DNA from: an uncultured Clostridia bacterium
GTDB taxonomy: Bacteria; Bacillota; Clostridia; Oscillospirales; Acutalibacteraceae
Reading direction: 5' to 3'
Length of the DNA: 7,007 bases
Assembly: GCA_946497265.1 (NCBI GenBank)
Contig: CAMMKL010000114.1
Location: forward strand, 1 to 7,007
The notes beneath the pieces were generated by a model. The model saw only the letters and a list, made by a program, of their open reading frames with translations, was not told the DNA's origin and did not search any database. The translations under genes were made by a program, and so were the position numbers. Below, one piece after another: positions 1 through 5,556 of this stretch (position 1 is the first letter of the stretch; each line of letters starts with the position of its first letter).

Positions 1-1447
1 CGTCGCCGCCCTTACCGGGGTCTACCAGCATCGGGTCGGCTACAATCGCGTTCGCATCGTTTTCTGGTACGTTGGCAAACCCGTAATACAGGTTGTTGTC
101 ATACGTGCCGTTGCGGCTCCAGTTTGTTTCCGCCGGAGTCTCGCCCGCATAATAGAAGATGTTATTCTGCAGGTTGATCGAACCCGTGTTGTTCGAGTAG
201 ATCGGGGTACCTTCTTTGACATAGATCGTATTGTTGTATACTTCCGCCACGTTAGGATTGGAAAGCATAAAGATGTTTCTCAGGTCATTCTGGCTGACGT
301 TGTAGCGGATGACGCTTTCAACGGACTGCTCCTGGCAAACGAGCAGGAATCCGCCTTCATTGTCGTGGCTGTAGTTGTACTGGTACACAGTACCAACGCT
401 AAAATCACAGTCATAGGCCATGCCGTCGCCGTTTACCACGGTGTCATATGCCTCGTTAAATTGGAAAACAGCCTCTACGCATCTCCATGGCCAGATACCG
501 GCGCTGTATTGGCCGGTGCCGGGCATCTCGTCACAAACATGGTTGGAGATATTGTACTCAATAATGGGACGGTAGCCATACATCGGAACGATGGCATCGC
601 CGCCTGCATTTTCCACATAGTTGTTGCGGATCACCACGTTGGTGTGATAAAAACGCTCAATGAGTTCTGGAATTTTACCGTCGATGAATCCGCCGTATTT
701 GGTGTATTCATCTCCGATAAAGCTCTTGTTCGGGCTGGCTCCCACAGAAATACCGGTGCGGCTGACATCCTTCACGTAGCAATTTTCAACCGAAATATCA
801 TTGAAGTGGGCCACGTCGGTGCCATCCAGGGTGCTGGCGTAGGAGTTAATAAAATAAATACCGCCGTTGTTATCCTTATTGACAACATCGCCGTAAATGT
901 CGTGTACGTAGAGGTTATCCAAATGGATGCCGTCGTACACGCCTTCTTCGGTAATTTCCACCATCACGCCGGTCCGCAGGGCGCGCTCTTCGGCGGTGTT
1001 GGTGATTTCCAGGTTGCTGATGTTCCAATATTCCACATTTTTTAAGTAGATAACATCCTTTACCTGGCCCGCGCCGTGCAAGGCGGCGCGTTCCCCGGCG
1101 TCTTTCCCAATGGTATCGCCGTTGTAGATGTCCACCGTGATCGGATTCTCGGCGCTACCGGAACCCTGGGGATGGAATTTGCCGGTATACTCGGTTCCAG
1201 CCTTAAACAGGATCTTATCGCCCGGCTGGAACGTAATCCCTTCCAGTTTATTAAGAGATTTCCACGCTGTGGATGGGCTGGTCCCTTCGGCTTTATCGTC
1301 ACCGTTTTCAGAGTCCAGATAATAGGACGTACCGACGGTTTCGCCGTCCTCTGCGGCCTGTACGGTCAGGCTGCCCGCCATCATGCTGAAGAGCAGGGCC
1401 ACGGCCAGAATGACCGCTTCTAGCTTTTTCATCTTTCCTTTTAACAT
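1..1447 (-). CDS. Secreted right-handed parallel beta-helix repeat protein (3' end missing)
   Basis: The first 482 codons of an exported protein; the frame is still open at the left edge, so the C-terminus is unseen. The N-terminus is a typical signal peptide: basic start (MLKGKMKK), hydrophobic core at residues 11-27, and a VQAA cleavage region near residues 29-32. Residues 42-65 (YYLDSENGDD...GTSPSTAWKSL) and 73-104 (F-PGD-ILFKAGT-Y-G, then GSGSAENPIT) match the N-terminal signature of secreted Firmicutes beta-helix proteins. From about residue 130 there are short repeats rich in Asn, Gly and Ile/Val (NISNLEIT, GIHLDNLYVHD, NVVIRNNYVENAGG, VYQYNYSHDNEGGF) that read as coils of a pectate-lyase-like helix. 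Acidic and aromatic clusters at 318-323 (IWPWRC), 341-348 (DGMAYDCD) and 358-366 could line a carbohydrate cleft, which is inference. The ATG at 1447 is preferred because GAGGTG lies 5 nt upstream; the ATG at 1432 is the alternative. Family confident; substrate unknown; it may be a polysaccharide lyase, hydrolase or adhesin. Confidence 0.88.
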   Translation of the reverse strand, partial: MLKGKMKKLEAVILAVALLFSMMAGSLTVQAAEDGETVGTSYYLDSENGDDKAEGTSPSTAWKSLNKLEGITFQPGDKILFKAGTEYTGKFHPQGSGSAENPITVDIYNGDTIGKDAGERAALHGAGQVKDVIYLKNVEYWNISNLEITNTAEERALRTGVMVEITEEGVYDGIHLDNLYVHDIYGDVVNKDNNGGIYFINSYASTLDGTDVAHFNDISVENCYVKDVSRTGISVGASPNKSFIGDEYTKYGGFIDGKIPELIERFYHTNVVIRNNYVENAGGDAIVPMYGYRPIIEYNISNHVCDEMPGTGQYSAGIWPWRCVEAVFQFNEAYDTVVNGDGMAYDCDFSVGTVYQYNYSHDNEGGFLLVCQEQSVESVIRYNVSQNDLRNIFMLSNPNVAEVYNNTIYVKEGTPIYSNNTGSINLQNNIFYYAGETPAETNWSRNGTYDNNLYYGFANVPENDANAIVADPMLVDPGKGGD

Positions 1448-1452
1448 TTGTG

Positions 1453-1458
1453 CACCTC
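1453..1458 (-). promoter_or_regulatory. Ribosome binding site of the beta-helix gene
   Basis: GAGGTG on the minus strand, 5 nt before the ATG at 1447. It decides between that ATG and the in-frame ATG at 1432, which has only an AAGGA placed very close (3 nt) in front of it. Confidence 0.6.
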
Positions 1459-1524
1459 GGTTTCTTTCGGTTTGTGTTCTTCCTAATTATAAAATACCCT
1501 TTCATCCCCTTCCCTTAAATTGAT

Positions 1525-1542
1525 GCGGCGGCTCCCCGCCGC
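1525..1542 (-). other. GC-rich leader hairpin upstream of the beta-helix gene
   Basis: Perfect 7-bp inverted repeat GCGGCGG / CCGCCGC enclosing a 4-nt loop. Read in the direction of the beta-helix transcript the loop is GGAG. No U-run follows in either direction, so it is not a standard intrinsic terminator. It lies about 80 nt before the start codon and inside the leader if the promoter at 1637-1665 is used. It could act in mRNA stability or as a protein-binding hairpin; the role is inferred only. Confidence 0.5.
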
Positions 1543-1566
1543 CAAAGAGTCATGTTGTTTTATATG

Positions 1567-1626
1567 CAAAGGAGCACTGCCTTCTCCTGGTTCCCTACGA
1601 AGCAATACCACAAACAGGCTCCTTTG
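1567..1626 (-). other. Large stem-loop in the beta-helix gene leader, possible cis-regulatory RNA
   Basis: A 9-bp perfect inverted repeat (CAAAGGAGC / GCTCCTTTG in the transcript direction) closes a 42-nt apical part. The stem can extend by CTG/CAG across a one-base bulge, and inside there is a possible TGGT/ACCA helix. It begins only a few bases after the expected transcription start of the promoter at 1637-1665. I compared it from memory with c-di-GMP-I, SAM, FMN, T-box, lysine and purine riboswitch core motifs and saw no match. No terminator tail follows. It could be an unassigned cis-regulatory element or a protein operator. Confidence 0.4.
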
Positions 1627-1636
1627 TACCAAAATA

Positions 1637-1665
1637 ATTATAATACTATGCTGTATTTTTGTCTA
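1637..1665 (-). promoter_or_regulatory. Sigma-A type promoter for the beta-helix gene
   Basis: On the minus strand, TAGACA (1660-1665) and TATAAT (1637-1642) are separated by 17 bp, very close to the housekeeping consensus. Transcription would start near 1630 and give a leader of about 180 nt before the ATG at 1447, long enough to carry the two stem-loops described at 1567-1626 and 1525-1542. Confidence 0.62.
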
Positions 1666-2066
1666 TATCTGAATGCTAGTTTGATCGATTGATCACTTTT
1701 TCTCAAACAACGATCACCATAGGCCAAATATACACACATCAGCATCCATTAAATATAGGGATAACATACAGAGAAGCTCTGCTACGCCTCCGTTATTTTT
1801 ATCATTATACACGATTCCTTTTTCTAAAACCAGAGCCCAAATCTCCGATTTTCCTCTATTTTGAGGGAATTTTTTTGTTTATTCGTTTGTTTTCATTGTT
1901 TTTTGTGTATTTTCTCTTTCTTTTTTGCCTTTTCAAATTATTGCAACATAATCAATTTTTCTCGCTATGGCTTTCGGGTACGTCGCCTATTTATTATCAT
2001 TTTCTTAAAAAATTGCAAAGAAATGAAAAAACCTGCTTTTCCGGGAATTCCTTACGCCCGCTTGCC
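1666..2066. other. Non-coding AT-rich, pyrimidine-rich intergenic stretch
   Basis: About 400 bases with no credible gene. The open frames here encode low-complexity Phe/Leu/Cys-rich strings produced by runs of T, without a Shine-Dalgarno site. From about 1843 to 1935 the plus strand is almost entirely T with some C, clearly different in composition from the genes on either side. An inverted repeat TGATC-gatt-GATCA lies at 1682-1695, possibly an operator. The stretch separates the divergent beta-helix and asnB promoters. Confidence 0.6.
1850..1876 (+). terminator. Weak intrinsic-terminator-like hairpin
   Basis: On the plus strand TTTCCTC (1850-1856) pairs with GAGGGAA (1863-1869) through one T-G wobble around a 6-nt loop, and is followed directly by seven T residues. 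The stem is AT-rich and weak. There is no annotated gene upstream on this strand to terminate, so it may be a chance product of the T-rich tract or the end of a small transcript. Confidence 0.22.
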
Positions 2067-2096
2067 TTGCATTTTCAAAAGCGCCCGTAGTATAAT
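2067..2096 (+). promoter_or_regulatory. Sigma-A type promoter for asnB
   Basis: TTGCAT (2067-2072) and TATAAT (2091-2096) with an 18-bp spacer. The start point would be near 2103, giving a leader of about 60 nt before the asnB ATG. Its position inside the open frame upstream of asnB also argues that the upstream codons are not translated. Confidence 0.65.
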
Positions 2097-2113
2097 AAAA
2101 ATAATTCGGCGTC

Positions 2114-2132
2114 CGGTCGAGTATTTTGACCG
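2114..2132 (+). other. Small hairpin in the asnB leader
   Basis: CGGTCGA (2114-2120) and TTGACCG (2126-2132) can form seven pairs, one of them G-T, around a GTATT loop. It ends 14 nt before the asnB ribosome binding site. No U-run follows and no T-box sequence is present, so attenuation is not supported. It may stabilise the 5' end of the mRNA. Confidence 0.3.
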
Positions 2133-2146
2133 TGCACCAGAAACTT

Positions 2147-2151
2147 GGAGG
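2147..2151 (+). promoter_or_regulatory. Ribosome binding site of asnB
   Basis: GGAGG with a 12-nt gap to the ATG at 2164. The gap is a little long, but this is the only strong site near the ATG that gives the required Met-Cys N-terminus, so it supports that start over upstream in-frame codons. Confidence 0.65.
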
Positions 2152-2163
2152 TTATTTCAACCA

Positions 2164-3999
2164 ATGTGTGGATATGTTGGCTTTACGAATCGGATAGAAA
2201 ACGCGCAGGCCACCCTGAACGAAATGATGGACCGCATCGTGCATCGGGGGCCGGATTCCGCAGGCAGCTATGTAGACGACCAGATCGCCATGGGCTTCCG
2301 CCGGTTAAGCATCATCGATCTGGAGGGCGGCAGCCAGCCCATGTTTAACGAAGACCGATCGCTGGTGCTCACTTTTAACGGGGAGATTTACAATTTTCAA
2401 AAGCTACGTGAAGAGCTGATTGTGAAAGGCCATACCTTTGCAAATCGGGCGGACAGCGAGGTGCTCCTGCACGCTTATGAGGAATACGGCTGTAATTTTG
2501 TCAAACGGCTGCGCGGTATGTTTTCTTTTGTTATTTGGGATAAAAATAAGCGGCAGCTTTTCGGCGCGCGGGATTATTTCGGCATCAAACCCATGTATTA
2601 CGCCCATATGGGGGATTCCTTCCTCTTCGGTTCAGAAATCAAGAGCTTTCTTCCCCATCCCCATTTCCGCAAAGAACTCAACGAAGAGGCTTTAGAAAAC
2701 TATCTGTCCTTCCAATACTCGGTGGGAACCGATACCTTTTTTCAAAACGTCTATAAGCTTCCGCCCGCCCACTACTTTGTTTACCAAGACGGCAAAATGG
2801 AAATCACCCGCTATTGGGAGCCGGATTTCCAGCCGGAAGAGGACAAAAATCTGGAATATTGGGTTGAAGAAATCGAAAAGGCATTTGATGATTCCGTAGA
2901 AGCCCACAAGATCAGCGACGTGGAGGTGGGGTCCTTCCTTTCCAGCGGCGTGGACTCCAGCTATGTGGCCTGCACCGCCCATGTGGACAAGACTTTTACC
3001 GTCGGTTTCGGTGAAGACAAGCGTTACAACGAGATCAGCTACGCAGAGGAGCTGTCCCAATACATCGACGTCAAGAACATCAGCAAAACGATTACGGCGG
3101 AAGAGTTTTGGGCCACGTTTCCCAAAATACAATATCATATGGACGAGCCTTTGGCCGATCCGGCGGCGGCCGCCCTTTATTTCGTCTGCAACACGGCAGC
3201 CAAACACCTGAAGGTCGCCCTCTCCGGCGAAGGCGCCGACGAACTATTCGGCGGATACAACATCTATAAGGAACCTCTGGAAAAAACTTCTTACGATAAA
3301 ATCCCTTTCCCTATCCGCCGTCTTATCGGCAAAATTGCGGGGCTTTTCCCGGCCAAGCGCGGCTTAAACTTTTTGGTACGCCGCGGCCAGCGGCTGGAGG
3401 AGCGCTTTATCGGCAACGCCTATATGTTCAAGCCCAAAGAACGCCGAGCGCTGCTTAAGCACCCCGTCGGCGCGCCTGACCCAGCCGAGATCTGCAAACC
3501 CTATTATGATAAGGTAAAAGATAAAGAAACCGTTACCAAAATGCAGTTCATTGATCTGAACCTGTGGATGGTAGGCGATATTCTGCTGAAAGCCGACAAG
3601 ATGAGCATGGCCAATTCCCTGGAAGTGCGCGTGCCATTCCTGGACAAAGAGGTCATGAAGGTCGCCCAGCGCATTCCTCAAAAATTTCGGGTAAACGCCA
3701 AAAACACCAAATTTGCCATGCGACAGGCCGCTCTGCGCCGGATGCCGCCGCAGGTAGCCGATAAAAAGAAGCTAGGGTTCCCGGTACCTACCCGCGTATG
3801 GCTCAAAGAAGAAACTTACTATAATATAGTAAAAGAAAAGTTTAATAGCGATGTTGCCAACACCTATTTTCATACCGATCAGCTGGTACGGTTACTCGAC
3901 CGCCACAAAGCCGGCAAAGAGGATAATAGCCGTAAAATTTGGACGGTGTATACCTTCCTGGTCTGGTACGACCAGTTCTTTCCCAACAAAGCGGAATAA
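2164..3999 (+). CDS. asnB: Asparagine synthetase, glutamine-hydrolysing
   Basis: A complete 611-residue cytoplasmic enzyme that converts aspartate, glutamine and ATP to asparagine, glutamate, AMP and pyrophosphate. The N-terminal half is a class II (Ntn) glutaminase: it starts MCGYVGF, so Cys2 becomes the N-terminal nucleophile after Met removal, followed by HRGPDS (27-32), RLSIID (47-52), NGEIYN (72-77) and the glutamine-binding ADSE (96-99). The C-terminal half is the ATP-pyrophosphatase synthetase domain, with the PP-loop SSGVDSS (260-266) and SGEGADELFGGY (354-365), then a conserved KADKMSMANSLEVRVPFLD segment. Length is normal for the Firmicutes form. The frame is open to about 1861, but only the ATG at 2164 exposes Cys2, and a promoter and GGAGG site sit directly before it. 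It appears monocistronic, with its own promoter and a hairpin after the stop. All catalytic motifs look intact. Confidence 0.96.
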   Translation: MCGYVGFTNRIENAQATLNEMMDRIVHRGPDSAGSYVDDQIAMGFRRLSIIDLEGGSQPMFNEDRSLVLTFNGEIYNFQKLREELIVKGHTFANRADSEVLLHAYEEYGCNFVKRLRGMFSFVIWDKNKRQLFGARDYFGIKPMYYAHMGDSFLFGSEIKSFLPHPHFRKELNEEALENYLSFQYSVGTDTFFQNVYKLPPAHYFVYQDGKMEITRYWEPDFQPEEDKNLEYWVEEIEKAFDDSVEAHKISDVEVGSFLSSGVDSSYVACTAHVDKTFTVGFGEDKRYNEISYAEELSQYIDVKNISKTITAEEFWATFPKIQYHMDEPLADPAAAALYFVCNTAAKHLKVALSGEGADELFGGYNIYKEPLEKTSYDKIPFPIRRLIGKIAGLFPAKRGLNFLVRRGQRLEERFIGNAYMFKPKERRALLKHPVGAPDPAEICKPYYDKVKDKETVTKMQFIDLNLWMVGDILLKADKMSMANSLEVRVPFLDKEVMKVAQRIPQKFRVNAKNTKFAMRQAALRRMPPQVADKKKLGFPVPTRVWLKEETYYNIVKEKFNSDVANTYFHTDQLVRLLDRHKAGKEDNSRKIWTVYTFLVWYDQFFPNKAE

Positions 4000-4058
4000 C
4001 GCTTTCCAAAGCTTCTATCGCCGCAATTTTGATACACGAAGGAAATGGATTTGAAAAG

Positions 4059-4096
4059 GGCCTCCTGCTGTATTTTTCTACAGCAGGAGGCCTTAT
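4059..4096 (+). terminator. Terminator hairpin after asnB, possibly bidirectional
   Basis: A perfect 14-bp inverted repeat (GGCCTCCTGCTGTA at 4059-4072, TACAGCAGGAGGCC at 4079-4092) with a 6-nt loop, 59 nt after the asnB stop. The plus-strand tail is short (TTATT) and the minus-strand tail is CTTTTC. It sits between convergent asnB and lrgAB and could therefore end transcripts from both sides. Confidence 0.7.
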
Positions 4097-4328
4097 TGCG
4101 CCAAGAAGGTATTCCCAATCGGGAGGAGTAGGCTTACCGCAAAGATATTACGGCCGTTTCAGGCAAAGACGGACCGCCCGTCTTAATCTTGCGCCTTCAG
4201 CCCCCCATATGCAGCGGCGAAAACAATCTAAAAAGAACGGTCAATTTTTACTCGGATAAAAATAATCTGAGTTCCTTTTAATTCAAGGCGCCCGGTTATT
4301 CTGTTCACTGTTTCATTTACTGCTTGTT
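4093..4328. other. Intergenic stretch between convergent asnB and lrgB
   Basis: No convincing gene on either strand: an open frame crossing it on the plus strand overlaps the end of asnB and the terminator hairpin, and its protein has no recognisable features. Two minor inverted repeats are visible, AAGACGG/CCGTCTT at 4166-4184 and CTCGGAT/ATCTGAG at 4251-4271. The second is followed by TTCCTTTT and might act as a weak plus-strand back-up terminator. Confidence 0.5.
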
Positions 4329-5009
4329 TTAAGAAATCAGCATGGAAAACAAGACCGTGAGCAGCCCGGATACGCCGATGGCAATGCTGCTCATCGCCCC
4401 TTCGGCTTCCCCAAGCTCCAACGCCCGGCTGGTGCCTACGGCGTGGCTGGAGGCTCCGATGGCAAGTCCGGCCTCCACGGGATTTTTTACCCGGAACAGT
4501 TTGAGCAAAGCGGGGACGGCTACCGCCCCTAGGATGCCGGTCAGCACCACCATGGCTACTGTGACCGGGACCAACCCGCCGTTCTGGGCGGCAATCTCAA
4601 TGGCAATCGGGGTGGTAACCGATTTGGGCAGCAAAGAGGCGGTCAATTGCTCGTCCAGACGGAACAGCTTACAGAGCAGATAAACGCTCCCCATTGAAGT
4701 GACCGCTCCTGCTGCGCAACCGGCCAAAACGGGAAGAAGGTTCTTCTTCAGCAGCGAAAATTGGTTATAGATGGAGATCGCGAGCGAGGCTGTGGCCGGC
4801 GCAAGGAAAAGGGAAATAAAATCGCCGCCGGTTTGATAGGCTTCCAACGGGATGTGAAACGCCGAAAGGAAGGCTACCACCAATAAGATCGCGATCAATA
4901 ACGGATTGGCTGCCGCCCAACCGGTTTTCTTATGAATCCACACCCCCAGTTCATACGCGAAAATACTCAGCACAATACCGAACAAAGGGGACTCTAAAAT
5001 CTGCGTCAT
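4329..5009 (-). CDS. lrgB: LrgB/CidB family membrane protein
   Basis: A 226-residue polytopic inner-membrane protein. It has several hydrophobic segments (about 6-24, 35-53, 63-80, 91-113, 147-170 and 208-225) and the family signatures LPKSVTTPIA (127-136), GASSHAVGTSRA (185-196) and GEAEGAMSS (200-208). Length is normal for LrgB. The family is known as the partner of CidA/LrgA. It was first linked to murein hydrolase control and programmed lysis in Staphylococcus; related pairs in Bacillus and Streptococcus have been shown to move pyruvate. Its ATG overlaps the lrgA stop (ATGA), which implies translational coupling. The nearest upstream purine-rich sequence is only moderate. No lytSR-type two-component regulator is visible in the window, so the choice between holin-like and transporter roles is open. 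The symbol reflects the family; cidB is equally defensible. Confidence 0.93.
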   Translation of the reverse strand: MTQILESPLFGIVLSIFAYELGVWIHKKTGWAAANPLLIAILLVVAFLSAFHIPLEAYQTGGDFISLFLAPATASLAISIYNQFSLLKKNLLPVLAGCAAGAVTSMGSVYLLCKLFRLDEQLTASLLPKSVTTPIAIEIAAQNGGLVPVTVAMVVLTGILGAVAVPALLKLFRVKNPVEAGLAIGASSHAVGTSRALELGEAEGAMSSIAIGVSGLLTVLFSMLIS

Positions 5010-5395
5010 GGCGCTGCACCGTCCCTTTTTTCGATTCTTTTGCTGCGAAAACGCTCCTGCAGGCAGATGACCGCACGTACGGTATAGGCGGTAACGGCAA
5101 AGGTCAGCAGGGTGCTCACCACTAGGATCACCAATAAGGGAAACAAATTTTGCCGCAGAACATCAAACTGCCCCATAATGCCCACCCCGGCGGGAATGAA
5201 AAAGAAAGACATGTTCTTCAGCAAAAAATCGGTTTTTTCCCGGATATGTTCTACCTTCAATACGGTCAAAAGCAGCAGCAAGAGGATTAACATACTGATT
5301 ACACTGGCCGGAAAGGGGAACGGCAGCGCAGCGGAAGCCCCCTCCCCTACCAGGCAGACCGCGAATACCAGGCCGATTTGTATCATCAATTTCAT
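5006..5395 (-). CDS. lrgA: CidA/LrgA family holin-like membrane protein
   Basis: A 129-residue small membrane protein with about four hydrophobic segments (5-22, 28-47, 63-79, 84-111) and a charged cytoplasmic tail (QERFRSKRIEKRD). The family hallmarks are present: FPFPASVISMLILLLL (26-41), then KVEHI, and FLLKNMSFFFIPAGVGIM (57-74). Length is normal. Proteins of this family oligomerise in the membrane and resemble holins; with LrgB they form a two-component module affecting murein hydrolase activity or small-acid transport such as pyruvate. The start at 5395 has AGGAG 7 nt upstream. The gene is first in a two-gene operon with lrgB and appears to have its own promoter at 5451-5478, just after the purL terminator. 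Which of the Cid or Lrg roles applies cannot be read from sequence. Confidence 0.92.
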   Translation of the reverse strand: MKLMIQIGLVFAVCLVGEGASAALPFPFPASVISMLILLLLLLTVLKVEHIREKTDFLLKNMSFFFIPAGVGIMGQFDVLRQNLFPLLVILVVSTLLTFAVTAYTVRAVICLQERFRSKRIEKRDGAAP

Positions 5396-5402
5396 GGGTA
5401 TT

Positions 5403-5407
5403 CTCCT
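5403..5407 (-). promoter_or_regulatory. Ribosome binding site of lrgA
   Basis: AGGAG on the minus strand, 7 nt before the ATG at 5395. Ideal spacing confirms this start codon. Confidence 0.65.
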
Positions 5408-5422
5408 ATTTCTGGTTTCGTG

Positions 5423-5443
5423 GCCGGGACTAGGATGCCCGGC
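5423..5443 (-). other. Hairpin in the lrgAB leader
   Basis: A 6-bp GC-only inverted repeat (GCCGGG / CCCGGC) with a 9-nt loop lies between the proposed promoter and the lrgA ribosome binding site. There is no T-run after it. It could be an operator or leader structure; regulation of lrgAB here is unknown. Confidence 0.3.
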
Positions 5444-5450
5444 TCTCCTT

Positions 5451-5478
5451 ATTCTATTATGCTTCCCGGTACGGACAA
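5451..5478 (-). promoter_or_regulatory. Possible promoter of the lrgAB operon
   Basis: On the minus strand TTGTCC (5473-5478) and TAGAAT (5451-5456) are 16 bp apart. The -10 is good and the -35 is moderate. It sits right after the purL terminator and would give a leader of about 50 nt, consistent with lrgAB being transcribed separately from purL. Confidence 0.4.
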
Positions 5479-5519
5479 TAAAAACCCGGAGATCGGCGGC
5501 CTGCCGTCCTCCGGGTTTT
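5477..5519 (-). terminator. Intrinsic terminator of purL
   Basis: An 11-bp perfect stem AAAACCCGGAG / CTCCGGGTTTT encloses a GC-rich apical part that can itself pair (CGGC/GCCG). In the purL direction the stem runs straight into a TTTTTATT tail. It begins 37 nt after the purL stop codon. Confidence 0.85.
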
Positions 5520-5556
5520 CGCCAAATATAGGGGCTGCCGGTGCAGTTCCCGAATA

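Noticed and set aside
365..1045. 226-codon open frame on the plus strand
   Set aside because: It is antisense to the beta-helix coding region, has no good ribosome binding site, and its protein has no recognisable family; the minus-strand frame has a signal peptide and clear repeats.
1486..1491. TATAAT on the minus strand close to the beta-helix start codon
   Set aside because: A perfect -10 by sequence, but I see no acceptable -35 at 16-18 bp; the promoter at 1637-1665 is far better. It remains a possible secondary start.
1448..1636. c-di-GMP, SAM, FMN, lysine or purine riboswitch before the beta-helix gene
   Set aside because: None of the conserved core motifs of these classes that I know is present by eye; kept only as an unassigned structured leader.
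1755..1765. Sequence resembling part of the I-SceI recognition site
   Set aside because: Only about 11 of 18 bases match and nothing nearby suggests an intron or homing endonuclease; chance match.
1689..2090. 133-codon open frame in the T-rich intergenic region
   Set aside because: Low-complexity Phe/Leu/Tyr-rich translation of T runs, no Shine-Dalgarno site, and it overlaps the asnB promoter.
2097..2163. T-box or other amino-acid-sensing leader for asnB
   Set aside because: The leader is only about 60 nt, lacks the conserved T-box sequence, and has no terminator hairpin before the gene.
2692..3207. 171-codon open frame on the minus strand
   Set aside because: Antisense shadow inside asnB, with no start signals and no known motifs.
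3939..4259. 106-codon plus-strand frame over the end of asnB and the gap after it
   Set aside because: It overlaps asnB out of frame and spans a terminator hairpin; no family resemblance.
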